This document shows, piece by piece, positions 1 through 11,903 of a stretch of DNA of 64,000 bases (position 1 is its first letter; every line of letters starts with the position of its first letter). The position numbers and the translations under genes are program-made. Origin of the DNA: Sycobia sp. Sy_11 (taxonomy: Eukaryota > Arthropoda > Insecta > Hymenoptera > Epichrysomallidae); assembly GCA_018907035.1 (NCBI GenBank), contig JACCIC010000014.1, forward strand, positions 1,587,001 through 1,651,000, read 5' to 3'. Below the pieces are notes generated by a model. That model saw only the letters and a list, made by a program, of their open reading frames with translations. It was not told where the DNA came from and ran no database searches.

Positions 1-1102
1 CAAATCTATAGATATACAAATGTGTGGCACGAATTTCTTATCGATCGATCAATCGTTGTGCAGAGTTTTTAGATAGAAATACGTTGTAAATTTCGTCGTG
101 CATTTGTTTATTGCCGTTGAAAAGCAGTAAAATTTTGATAATAAATTTCGAGTTAAATTTTTTTACGATAAGATATTTATTGCTCTTTGATTCATATAGT
201 TATTCGATTCTATTCTGGATCAATTTTATTTGAAATTATAGTATAAAAATCGAGATTTATACAAAAAAACGTCAATGAAATTCGCATTTAAAATGAAACA
301 AGTACAATAAAATTATTCTACCGTCACTAAAATTTTAATTACAAACTATTTGAAAGATCAGCGCAACCATAATTTTATAGTTTCAGTTTTATGAATAATT
401 ATTTGAATAGTATAGTAAGTGAACAATTTAAGATAGTGATTTTCGTAAACTGCATCTGTTTCGCATACATACTTGCTTAAGCCGAGCGATATTTATTTGC
501 ATTCAATGAATATTTTTTAATAACTATTCAAATATAACGGTTGAAGTGTACTTATTAAGTCTTTCTTACACTATATTAATTTATATAACGGTTGATTTGA
601 TTTTACTAATGTTTTTTTCAGTATGTTTTAATTTAATAAACCATTACGGAGTTAGCGATGTTTTGCGTTCTACCGCCAATCTTCAATCATTTAATTATAT
701 TTCATCAAGTTTTTCTACCGAGTCGTCAATTAATATTACATAAATCTTATAATTTCTTTTAAAGCTATTTCTATACTTTTGCGATTTTTATTGAAATTTT
801 CTTCATTGCCTTGTTCAATCACGAAATCCACGTTTCATGTTGATTGCAGAATGAATTACTCAAAGTTCAGGATTAAATTATTTAAACTGACCCATTCTAT
901 AGATATATATATATACATATATCTTTCGGAAAATCCGTCTCCTAAAAGATCAAACATTCCGGCAATCAAACCAAATCGCGTTTGTCGCTCACGCACACGG
1001 ATGTGTAATTCTATTAAAATCGAAAAATACAGGAAGCCATTTGAAGAGGAATGAAGCGAGGTAGATAGAGAGAGGGAGAGAGGGCGGGATGGAGCTAGAG
1101 AC

Positions 1103-1142
<40 letters not shown>

Positions 1143-1604
1143 ATGGAAATAGAGGGGACGATAACGAAGTCTCAAACCAATATAGGCAGGGAATGTGATT
1201 TGTTGACTCGGCTATTCCCATCATATACGTGAAGGGAAATGTACATAGTATTATTTGATTTTGTTACCTTTATCGTACAGAAAAGAACGAGTGCTAGAAG
1301 GAGAGAGAGGGTCAGAGAGAGAGGGAGAGAGAAAGAGAGTCAGGATCCCCATGGAGCGGAAATTATAAAGCGAGAGAAAAGGAATGGTTCATCGTGCGGA
1401 AGATTAACGAGGATAAATGAACGGCGTTAGACTTCAAATGTAATATAGTTCTATATAGTTCGAGAATATATTGGCGGATTCGAGCGGCCTCGGGCCATCG
1501 AAGGATTTATTGCAAACAGCTCCGCTTATTAAAAGGAAGAAGCGCAGGAGTTACATTGTCGCGAAAATATTGCCAGGGATATAGAGAGAGAAAAAGAGAA
1601 AGAA

Positions 1605-1606
<2 letters not shown>

Positions 1607-1665
<59 letters not shown>

Positions 1666-1724
1666 TAGAGGAAGAGAGAGACAGAGAGAGACTGAAGGAA
1701 TACGCTTTGATATTTTCTTTCGAG

Positions 1725-1785
<61 letters not shown>

Positions 1786-1851
1786 ACACGAAGAAAAAAT
1801 AAATTATATCTGCGTTGTTTTAATTGCAATTTGTTTTTATCCTTATGTATA

Positions 1852-1907
<56 letters not shown>
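1607..1907. repeat. Compound (GA)n and (TA)n microsatellites
   Basis: A GA array of about 55 bases (1607-1662) is followed by TA arrays at about 1727-1782 and 1861-1907. Their translations give only repeating Arg-Glu, Ser-Leu or Tyr-Ile peptides. Confidence 0.95.
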
Positions 1908-1912
<5 letters not shown>

Positions 1913-3779
1913 TTACTTATAATTATAGAAAACGTCGAATCCAAGTATGATTCATTGAAAGGGATGGATTTGTCGAAGCCCCGAGCATGCTCATTATCGG
2001 AAACTTATATAGATGGTAATTTTTAACTTATTACACGCAAGTTGTACTTTTCGCTTAAAATATACGGGATCGCTTATCAAATATAAATACCGAGCGTCGC
2101 GCTATAAAAGCATTAAGCATTCTCGGAGACCACGAAAGTACCACCCTTAATATCTTTATATATAGTAAATGAATTCACTCTCGGTACCATGGCCTACTTC
2201 GTTCAGCAGTAGAGTCGAATCAGGCCAATGTTTTAAGGTCAGACTGGAAGTCCTAGCCGATATATATATATATACCTTCAGTATATATATATTATATATA
2301 TATACCTTCCAGGTGAAAACTCTGTCTTTGGTATATATATATATATATATACAAATAATAGTATGGTCAGCGCGACGGCGCCGATATCTATAATATAATA
2401 AAAAAATTTACGAGGGACTATCTGACTTCGTTCTAAAATCATAAATATTTTGCGCCTCTGCGTAAAAATTTCGAGCGACAAGATTTCATCATACCAAATT
2501 TATTATGAACTATATTTTTGTGGTGAAAGGGAGATAGAATAGGCAAAGCGCTGTTTTTTGTCGATGTGCTTGTGCGCGTGTGCGTTAATTTAAATTTTAA
2601 TAAATGTTTTTTTTTTATTCAGCCAAGGCTTTTAATCGATGAAAATTCATCGGACAACGCGATATATCCAATGTTTATCGGTATTTGCGTATATTAATAA
2701 CTTTTAAAAATCTTGCGCGTAAGCTGTGGCGAATAAGCAAAAATTCAAGTGTCATGGAACGTCAAGCGATACACGATTTATTATCAATAATCAACGAGAC
2801 TCATTGAATCTAATTTTAATTGTTTTTCGCTCGTTTGCCCGAGCGATTATGTGTAAGCTCGCGTTATAATTTACGAGTATCAGACGAAAGCTGTAGTACC
2901 GTCGCAGCCCGTCCACGACTGGGTCTCCTCGCTCTTTGCAAACATACAATTCCCCTTACCTTTCTCGCCATCGAATTAATGCAGCTGTCTTTGTAATATC
3001 GGCGTTGCTTTGAAATCGCTTTATTATCGTGTCTATATACACTGCCGTGGGATTGGAGTACGCGCGCGCTGTCGTTTTCACCGACGACTCTGGCGGCTTA
3101 ATTGGAAAATTTAATTGGCGGGCCGATCGTACGAAAACAATGTAGTTCATTCATTGAGCTCAGCTTCGAAGTTTCGTTTTAAAATCGCTCTAATGCCCCC
3201 CACCCCCCCCATTTGATTGTTCATTTAAATATATAATTAGCAATGTGCAGCAACGTCGGGATTCCTTCGTATATAATAAAACTTACTCGGAGATCGTTCA
3301 ATCTCGCGCTTATCTATATAATGTCTAACATTATTAAATTTAATATAAGCTTCGTAATTATATGCCGTGCAATTATACGTAAGAAGACGAAACTTTCGAG
3401 GCGATAAGGTTAATGAGAGCTGATTTTTTAACGCGCGCGATTTGTTAATTTCTAAAGTTCCATATTGCAATGATATATAATGTTCATGTAATCGATCTAA
3501 GTATGACGTTAGTGTAATTATTCGTCAATTTATTACTCAACTCAATTGACAATCGTATAGAGGTATTAAACAGATGCATTAATATTATCTTAGTCAGACA
3601 AATAACATGTAAATAAAATTTAAATAAAGTCGTGGAAAGATTAACTAAACGACCGCAGGAGAAAAGTTCAAGCTACACTTGATACGCTCAAAATCCTTAG
3701 ACCAGGGCATCGGGCATCGTGAATCATTTTGATCCTCAAATCATGTAATTGTACTTGATAAAGCAATCGAGGAACTTGG

Positions 3780-3780
<1 letters not shown>

Positions 3781-3831
<51 letters not shown>
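3781..3831. repeat. (TA)n microsatellite
   Basis: An uninterrupted TA run of about 50 bases, roughly 200 bases beyond the 3' end of the U1-like RNA locus. Confidence 0.95.
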
Positions 3832-3834
<3 letters not shown>

Positions 3835-4025
3835 CAGGACAATTTGCCAATCGCATAACCTATCTAATCTAGTCTCAAGCTTTCGCCGCACAGACGCTCC
3901 CGTCCGATACTGGAGAGAAAATGATATATATATATATATATAAATATATATCGTTGATCGGAAGGGGGTGTGAGGGAAGGCAGTTGGGAGGGGGGACTGC
4001 TTACGTATGACTTGAATGATGGTAA

Positions 4026-4219
4026 CGGGACCGCGCGAACGCTGATCCCGGCTACCAAAAATTATGCGCTCGATATACCCACTCAAGGGGTACTCGCAAG
4101 GATCAACCCGAGCCCCCGCCGCCGCCGGTTAAAGCGGGGAGGGTTTGTGCAATGGCCCGGGCCTCCCCCAGGAGGAGCCGCCTACGTGATCACGGTATCC
4201 TCCGCGCCAAGTAAGTTAT
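4026..4219 (-). ncRNA. U1 spliceosomal snRNA-like gene or pseudogene
   Basis: Read on the minus strand, this 194-base stretch follows the U1 snRNA plan from end to end. The 5' end reads ATAACTTACTTGGCG, where U1 normally begins ATACTTACCTGGCG. Stem-loop I has the loop GATCACGTAG (plus 4182-4191), one base away from the U1-70K-binding consensus. Stem-loop II carries ATTGCAC (4147-4153), the U1A-binding core. An Sm site AATTTTTGG lies at 4055-4063, followed by the GGTAGCCGGGA start of stem-loop IV with a TTCG turn and a closing TCCCG. Canonical U1 is about 164 bases; the extra 30 or so sit in the GC-rich stem II to III region. A string similar to an insect PSEA, ATTCCCCAAC, lies upstream around 4305-4315, further from the start than usual. 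Homology to U1 is strong. Whether the copy is expressed, a variant or a decayed duplicate cannot be told from sequence. Confidence 0.82.
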
Positions 4220-4601
4220 GGCGCGCCTGGGCGTCGGCGGGTCCTCTTATCGGGCCCGGGGCCGGATATCGCTTGCGGGGCGAGCGCGGCGACGAACCCT
4301 GGCGGTTGGGGAATGCAATTATATGATTATTATACGCACACTTATATATATATAGAAAGAGAGATAAATAATTTCTATACGTATGCATTCATATACATAT
4401 ACGCGTGTGTGTGAATGCGCGTAAACGTCGCGGACGATAAATGACAATCGTCCCCGCGGTGCGGATGTACCTACGCGCGAGGCGCAGCGCGTCCTCGTCT
4501 CTTGTGCTTGAATGATAGTGCACCTACTCCTCCTCCTCCTCCTCCTCCACTTCTTCCCCTAGTCAATCGCTGTATACACCGAGAGGTTAGGAGACGTAAG
4601 C

Positions 4602-4603
<2 letters not shown>

Positions 4604-4644
<41 letters not shown>

Positions 4645-4706
4645 CGGGCAGGAGCGGTTATCCAATTTTCGCCGATGATTAAAGGCCAGGCTCCGATGGG
4701 TGTATA

Positions 4707-4765
<59 letters not shown>
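4604..4765. repeat. (GA)n then (TA)n microsatellites
   Basis: A GA array (about 4604-4643) is followed after about 65 bases by a TA array (about 4709-4764). A short TCC triplet run lies just upstream at about 4520-4547. Confidence 0.95.
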
Positions 4766-5098
4766 TGTTAGTTTTAAAGCCCATCCCGATTAAAGCCTTC
4801 TAATATTGTTTTGAAGATTGAAGCGCCCCTGTTCAACCTGACCCTGCACCAATCCCGGTATGCCGGCATTTAATAAACGCTCGCGGTGCCGCAAAATTAT
4901 TATATTGTCCACGCTGGATGAGAGGTGATCCAACGGGTGGAGGTGGTTACGATGGTGTGTCTGTCTGTGCGCGCGCGCGCGTGTGTGTGTGTGTGTGTGG
5001 TCACATTATCATTTTCCTGTATTATACGAGTCATCGAAAGCGAGAGAGTATTTTCCGTTGTGCGGCTAATGGCACACCTTTTAATGGAATTCTCAATA

Positions 5099-5099
<1 letters not shown>

Positions 5100-5147
<48 letters not shown>
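5100..5147. repeat. (TA)n microsatellite
   Basis: A TA run of about 48 bases, preceded by a short GC/GT alternating run at about 4970-4999. Confidence 0.95.
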
Positions 5148-5148
<1 letters not shown>

Positions 5149-6123
5149 TAGATGTGTATACTTAAACACGAAGGATATGTCCGGGAAACGTGTATAAAAG
5201 TAGATTTTTTAGTACTGATGATCAGTTGTAAATAAGGATCTAAAATATCGATTTCAATGAGAAAAAATACGCTCACATTAATTTTTCATACACCGATTAT
5301 TGAATCGAAATTTTATTACATATGTGAATCAGCTATATGTTTCATTTGTAGAAAGTATTTAGTTTTTCTTTTACTGAAACGATGTCAGTTTCTTTTTTTT
5401 TTTTGCTTTTTAAACAGCATGGGCCACGTCACTCTCTGTCGCACAATTTAGTCGTCTGTTAATTTGACTGTTAACCGAATTAACTAATTGGATTAAATTA
5501 GATAAGTATATACTCTTTATTTCACCAGAATAAGAGATTTGAATAATAAACGAAAATTTATTTACATAATATGCGCGTAAATGTGTGTATAATTTTTTAT
5601 ACTTTCATTGATACTGTAATTCAATTTATATTGACAAAAAAGTTAATATTCTAATTTAACGACGAAACAATTACTTATCTTCTCAATTTCCTTTTTAATT
5701 TCCTTGCAATTACAAATTTAAAAGTATTTTTAAATAAAAGTTACGTTTTTCTCATTCTAAATTGAGAAATGAAGCACTTTACGGATTAGATTGTTCGACA
5801 TCCAGTCGCTGGAAACGGTGTAATTGTTATCAAGCGGAATTTAATTTTCCAATTTATAAATTTCAATCCTAATATTCGAAATATTTTAATTGAAAGCTAA
5901 TTAATTTACATGCTTCAATCAAACTTATGGTCTTCTGCAGTTCTATAGAATTAATTACAAATCAGTTTAAAAATTAAAAATTGTATTTAAATCGACTGTT
6001 GTAAATTAAATTAATAACTAACATATATAAAATAATTACAATACTTTTACAAAGACTATAAGACGGGTAAAAATATGTGTCAATTTAATCCAGTTTATGT
6101 TATAAAATATAAGACTTTTGATT

Positions 6124-6126
<3 letters not shown>

Positions 6127-6175
<49 letters not shown>
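6127..6175. repeat. (TA)n microsatellite
   Basis: A TA run of about 49 bases. Confidence 0.95.
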
Positions 6176-6179
<4 letters not shown>

Positions 6180-7075
6180 AAATACGTTATACCTCGACAG
6201 CATAATAAGTTCAATTTTTTTTCGAAAGCAATTAATTTTCGTATCCTCAGGGACGGGCTGGGGAGCGAGGGGACGAATCGAACAATATAGGAGACGAAGC
6301 CGTGACTTTTGCCGAGGCTTACTTGCGCCGAGGGGTGTGTTTTTGTCGTACAGGGGAAAAATGCAGCTCTCCGTGGAAAACGACCGCGGGGGCGCGAAAG
6401 CGCGTCATAAAGAGGGACGAGGAGGAGGACGGGGGAAGGGGATAAAATCGAGGGAAAAACTACCCGCAAGGAGTGTAAAGAGCCGGGGGATAAAGAAAGT
6501 CGTCGGCTCCTTATGCTTTTTCATTTCTGCGCAAGAGACGACGGCCTACCTCTGTGTGTGTGCGCGCGCGCGCGCGCGTGCTGTGTGCGTGTGAGACTGT
6601 GAAGTTTCATCGGAACAATGATACAGTACGATAGAGGGAACAAGTAATAAAATACAAGCTACTTGTATTATATAATGACGAAAGTAAGAAAGAGGTTCTG
6701 TTATGGTGTGTGACATACAATCGAGACTTTCAATCAGCCCGATAATTTTCGCGGAATCGATTGTCTTTATAAAAGTTTTAAGTGGTGAGTGTAAAATTTA
6801 TATACTAATTGACACGCGTAAGTTGTATTAGTTAAAAAAAAGAAACAGAAATTATCCTAAATAAGAGATTGATTTAATTCCAGCAGTGCCGTTCCAACGG
6901 CAAAACGCGCAAGTATCTATCGACGTTCAAAAGGCCTCTGATCTCTACGAGGTGTACATAGGAAATGTTTAATCGAAAATCCGCAGTAACGGATTTTACA
7001 ATGAAATATACGAATTGCCATGCACGAAGGAAAAGGTTAACGAGCTGTTGTATACGTGAAATGCCCCGCGCGTGC

Positions 7076-7078
<3 letters not shown>

Positions 7079-7162
<84 letters not shown>
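7079..7162. repeat. (TG)n microsatellite
   Basis: An uninterrupted TG run of about 84 bases. It translates to Cys-Val on the plus strand and Thr-His on the minus strand. Confidence 0.96.
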
Positions 7163-7166
<4 letters not shown>

Positions 7167-7440
7167 TATTGCACTCTGCGTGCCCCATATACCTTGTGTA
7201 AATGAGGTAACTTTTACCTCGGGAATTTCATTCGTTCTGATGGTTCAGTAAAAACATATCGAGGAACAACACAATATGTTTGGCCATTACGAAAAATAAC
7301 CTTTATACAGATTATATATATAAACTGTACGGAAAAAATTGGTCTTATATATAGTAACATTAAAAAATTTACATTACGATCATTCCGACAGTTAGTACAT
7401 TATGTTAAGCTGATACTAAATAAATGGATATATATACTTA

Positions 7441-7487
<47 letters not shown>

Positions 7488-7650
7488 TTATTATTGTTTC
7501 GCAATTTACGAAGTTATTAAACGTCTAAGCATTGTTTCCGCAAATTATGATATCAGCGAAGAAAGTTTCAATACTTCCCTGGTAAAAGTGCGGTGCAGTT
7601 TCAGTTATAGATAAGGCGTTTTTTGTTGTGAAGAAAGTTAGAAGCAAGAA

Positions 7651-7692
<42 letters not shown>

Positions 7693-8030
7693 TCGTTAGT
7701 AAATCGAAAATAATGTGTCACGATTTTACGTTCATTCGTGAACGTTACGTATTTTTAACGATTTTTCGAATGTTTCATAACTATGTTGAATAATTGGTAA
7801 ATAATTAGATTTTAGGCAAAACACGTACGTAAAAGTTGATATCTATATATACGCGAAAGTATCTACAAAAGATATAAATTTATCATAGACAAGACTGTAA
7901 TAATGTACAAATTATACGTGTTTACTCAACATTTCTCTATTATACAATATTTTTCTTATATTCGAGCCTCGAGATGTATTGAATCCTATCGAGCCCAGAA
8001 GTTGGGAGTGCTTCGTATTATATACACACA

Positions 8031-8033
<3 letters not shown>

Positions 8034-8079
<46 letters not shown>
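8034..8079. repeat. (TA)n microsatellite
   Basis: A TA run of about 46 bases. Confidence 0.94.
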
Positions 8080-8081
<2 letters not shown>

Positions 8082-8664
8082 TTCCAGTACCTATAATGGC
8101 TCGATAAAGAGTTTATAAGGTTTTCGATTAGTTCACCGGTGGCACAAGGAACCCTTTCTTTTATCTATATATAATATATCACGCTCTTTCCGAAATAAAA
8201 ATATATAAAGTTATGCCGAAATCGGGCGTTTTCCCCTCCAACAGATGCAAAGTGCACCTACAGCCCTAATTATATTGCGTATTCGATCGTACAATTATTT
8301 ATCCAACTGTTCAAATAGAACACTCGCTTCTATAGGTTTCGATAAAGAATCGCGGAGCCCGGTCATCCATGAGTTTGCGGTTGATTGCCGGCAGTCGCTC
8401 TCGGAGTTTTCTTAAAAGAACAAAAACCGAAAAAAAAAAGAAAAATAAGTACACAAAGACCGAGCTACTTTCTACAAATACTATCGTATGTCGCAAGGTA
8501 AGAACTGTAGCGCCTATGTAACATGAAAGGTTGCGTTAATCGCGCGTAAATACGATACGTATGGTATAGACTGACTTTTAACTTTGCAGTATCAACCGAG
8601 CTCAATCCCCTTCGTTTAATTCACATCATTGGGATATGTCGCGGGGCCACATATATTATAATAG

Positions 8665-8689
8665 AGCCGATACGCGTAACGTATCGGCT
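8665..8689. other. Perfect 10-bp hairpin
   Basis: AGCCGATACG (8665-8674) is followed by the loop CGTAA and then by its exact reverse complement CGTATCGGCT (8680-8689). No T-run follows, so terminator-like use is not supported. Function unknown. Confidence 0.8.
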
Positions 8690-8881
8690 ATAAAAATCCT
8701 ATCGATCGTGCCGGTCCTCGGAAGCATTCACTGCCAATGGCATTAACGTAAGTATGCGGTCGATTGCGATAATTTAAGTTTTTGTTTAGGAATACGCTCT
8801 GACCGATCGCGATTAAAATCGAGATTTACCTTGTTCTCACCTTGTTGAGGAATTTCATTGGCAATAATTAATCGTTTAAGA

Positions 8882-8923
<42 letters not shown>

Positions 8924-8938
8924 CCTTCCAATGGGTGG

Positions 8939-9636
8939 GATTCCCTTCCAATCCCACTAAACATACAGCAAAACTTTCCTGGCCGTCAATCCCGGCTTGG
9001 CCACTGTTTCGGACGGCCACCGGCCTTGGACCACGACCATTTTCGCTTGATATTGTCGTATCTGATCCATTTTTCGTCACCAGTGACCATCCGCTTCAAA
9101 AATGGGTCGAGTTCGTTCCGTTTCAGCAGCACATCGCAGGCGTTGATTCGCTCCAGAAGGTTTTTTTGCGTCAAATCGCGGCACCCAAACATCAAGCTTT
9201 TTTTGTATCCAGCCTTCCGCAGATGATTTAAAATGGTTTGGTAACTAACTGTCATCTCCTGGGCGATGTCACGAGATGCCACATGCCGGTCTAACTCGAT
9301 GAATTCCATGATTTGATCGGTATTCGTCGTCACAAGTCTTCCGCCGGCGGCTTATCCACGGTGTCGTTGTCACCTGCTCTGAATCGTTGAAACCATTCCT
9401 CTGCGGTTCGAAGTGATAGCGCGCCATCTCCCCAAAACACCATTAATCTCACGAAACGTTACACATCTATAACTTTTGAATGCAACATCCAAACTAATCG
9501 TGCATACCGTCGTTTGGTACGTTATGTCAAGGCCTTTCAAATGATGTATAGTATTGCCAGATACGAGCTCTGTAGCGCTTTGTACATAGCTGCAAAATTC
9601 ATAAGACAAAAGGGTGGAGGGGAGATATTTGATAAC

Positions 9637-9637
<1 letters not shown>
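8939..9637 (-). mobile_element. 3'-truncated mariner transposon, copy A
   Basis: Its 5' terminal inverted repeat begins at 9637 (GGTTATCAAATATCTCC on the minus strand) and abuts a TA dinucleotide that opens a long TA array. Inside is a decayed mariner transposase in several frames. The best preserved block is 8986-9333, which includes a helix-turn-helix-like region and the VTGDEKWI motif holding the first catalytic Asp. The copy stops near the WDWKG region and runs into another TA array (8884-8921), so the second and third catalytic acidic residues and the 3' repeat are missing. It is about 700 bases where a full copy is about 1.26 kb. It belongs to the same family as the copy at 45534-46790. 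It is dead as a coding unit. Confidence 0.9.

Positions 9638-9639
<2 letters not shown>

Positions 9640-9679
<40 letters not shown>
9640..9679. repeat. (TA)n microsatellite abutting mariner copy A
   Basis: A TA run of about 40 bases that touches the transposon's terminal repeat. A further TA run lies at about 9928-9972. Confidence 0.93.
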
Positions 9680-9681
<2 letters not shown>

Positions 9682-9925
9682 TCCAGGATTGAATTTAAAT
9701 TTGACGCTGGTGAGTGTAAAGAGCGACCAATGATCTTTATTTTTTTAAGGCAATTATGTACGTGAGGATATAATCGTATTTTGGCAAGATTTAAATGAAT
9801 TTTTGAATTTTAGTTTTATTGATGTTGTATGTATGTGCATGATTATTGCGATCAAGACTTATTTATCCAATTTCAAGAGGCAAAAAGAATCATTTTAGTG
9901 GTTTATTTTTTAATGCAATTTCGAG

Positions 9926-9974
<49 letters not shown>

Positions 9975-10554
9975 TTAGATATTAGGAAAAATTTCTAGAA
10001 TTGTATTTTATACGTTACTATATTTAAATATAGTATAATTAATATAGTATAATATATAAGATAATATAGTTTAATATATAATTAAATATGCGCACACTAT
10101 ATACATCTAGTTCATATACAACGACACATATCATACAGCATTCAAATAGAAATATAATTGTAATTGATATTTTTTATCCCGGCTGTTGCATCAGTTAATT
10201 GATTTTCTAAAATTATCTCGTACCACCATTACATGCCTAGAAATTTCGCTCGACTTATTATTTAATCTAAATGAATTCTCGCAGTTCTTCGTAATGGAAC
10301 CTCTTTCCATATTAGATTCTCAATTCAGCACTGGCATGGAAGTACGACAATATCAAGGATTATTTATCTCGCGAGACTGTTCATATTATGTGTGTATGCC
10401 CGAAGGAGGAAGCGAGGGAGAGTAAGTCTCGCGAGGCGAATAACGTATTTACGCGCTCTCTTGCGTCGTGCGATATATTATATCGCCAGAATTTTGTAAT
10501 AATTAAGTTTGTTTAATTGTAACAGTGTATTATAATTGTAGTTTTTCTCTTATA

Positions 10555-11412
10555 TACGAGGTGAGTTCAAAAAATTAACGAGAATTTTGAAATTTCGCGA
10601 GTTTGGAAAATCCACCTATATAAAAATTTATATTATTATGTTGGTACGCATGTGGCCAGGTTCGTTTGTGAAAAAAATGGATCAAAGAATTTGTACTCCA
10701 TTTTGCGCAAAAAATGAAAGAAAGTGTAGTGAAGTTTGTAAAACATTAACAAAGGCATATGGCGAGTCTGCTATGAATAAAATAAGGATTTACGAATGGT
10801 ATGAGCATTTCCAAGATGACCGCTAAAACATGAAAACGATCCGGACATCAACAAACGATGGAAACGTGATAAAAATGAAGGAAATGGTTATGAACGATCG
10901 CCGAATCACAATCAGAGAAGTCGGTGATGATGTTGGCATATCAGTTGGCCCATGTCATGGAATTTTTTCGGTTGTTTTGGATAGGAAACCTGTAGCAGCA
11001 AAGTTTGTGCCAAAATTGTTGAATTTCGAACAAAAACAGCGTTGCTCAGGACAAGTTGATCAGCCATCGCTAAGTGAAGTTAATAACGATGCAGAACTAC
11101 TAAAACGTGTTATAACAGGTGACGAAACATGGGTTTACGGATATGACGTCGAAACTAAGGCTCAATCGTCCCAGTGGAGGCATTCTGGATCGCCAAGACC
11201 AAAAAAGGCTCGGCAAACGAAAATCGCCGAGCTCAAAAAAAACGTCTAACGTTAGCGGCTGCCTCTTAAAAAGTAAGCAATGAATATTGCTGAAAATTTT
11301 ATCGTACTTGAGGAGCATGCGTACCAACATAATAAGAAAAATTTTTATACAGACGGACTCTCCAATCTCGCGAAATTTAAAAATTCGCGTTACTTTTTGA
11401 ACACACCTCGTA
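10555..11412 (+). mobile_element. Internally deleted mariner-like element
   Basis: The ends are inverted repeats starting TACGAGGTGAGTTCAAAAA at 10555, mirrored at 11412, and flanked by TA dinucleotides (10553-10554 and 11413-11414) as expected for a Tc1/mariner target duplication. Similarity between the two ends continues inward for roughly 100 bases. The internal coding part runs in one frame from the Met at 10677 to 11249, interrupted by one stop at 10824-10826. It preserves the N-terminal DNA-binding half and the VITGDETWVYGYD block with the first catalytic Asp. It then passes directly into the 3' end, so the second half of the catalytic domain is gone. Its sequence and ends differ from the other mariner in the window. 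It cannot encode an active enzyme; it might be moved in trans. Confidence 0.9.
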
Positions 11413-11903
11413 TAACTGTAATTATCTATTCTTTGAGATAATTCTCTTATTTCAAAATCGTATAATTTATTATAATTTATTATTATTCAAAATCGTATAT
11501 TCATTATGTTATTATTATTTATTATAATTATTATATAATTTTAAGATTTTTTCTTTTAAATAAAATAATTAATTATAAGCATAAATTCTTAGAATTACCA
11601 TTGTTAACTTTAGTTTGATACGTATATTTAATCATAATTTTTATTTTATGAGAATATAATTTATGTTTATAAATAAAAATATATATCGGAAAAACTTGGT
11701 CACTAATCCAAGGTAATAAAACTGTGCGAATTGTTTTATCTACGCTACGCAGTATACAAACGAAAGAGATAAGGTTTAACACGATCCCTTTGTCCCGCGC
11801 GCATTTCTGACAAGTTTCTTTAGTAATGTACAAAGCCATACTTACACTTTAAACAGTTAAGATAATATTTATAATTTATTATTGTTAATAGATTAATTTA
11901 AAA

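Larger units (their letters stand above)
1..4025. other. AT-rich non-coding stretch with microsatellites
   Basis: I see no gene here. The DNA is AT-rich and holds purine runs of the GA type (about 1105-1139 and 1607-1662) and long TA arrays (about 1727-1782, 1861-1907 and 3781-3831). All open frames in it are short or are translations of the repeats. A TATA-like string sits near 2101-2110, but there is no gene to attach it to. Confidence 0.6.
4220..8938. other. Non-coding stretch with microsatellites
   Basis: No gene is recognisable. A GC-richer patch at about 6230-6500 has open frames but no domain or family that I recognise. Repeats include TA arrays at about 6127-6175, 7446-7482, 7656-7691 and 8034-8079 and a long TG array at 7079-7162. 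A perfect 10-bp hairpin lies at 8665-8689. Confidence 0.5.

Noticed and set aside
1529..1910. Open frames of repeating Tyr-Ile, Arg-Glu or Ser-Leu
   Set aside because: They are translations of TA and GA arrays; the same holds for similar frames throughout the window.
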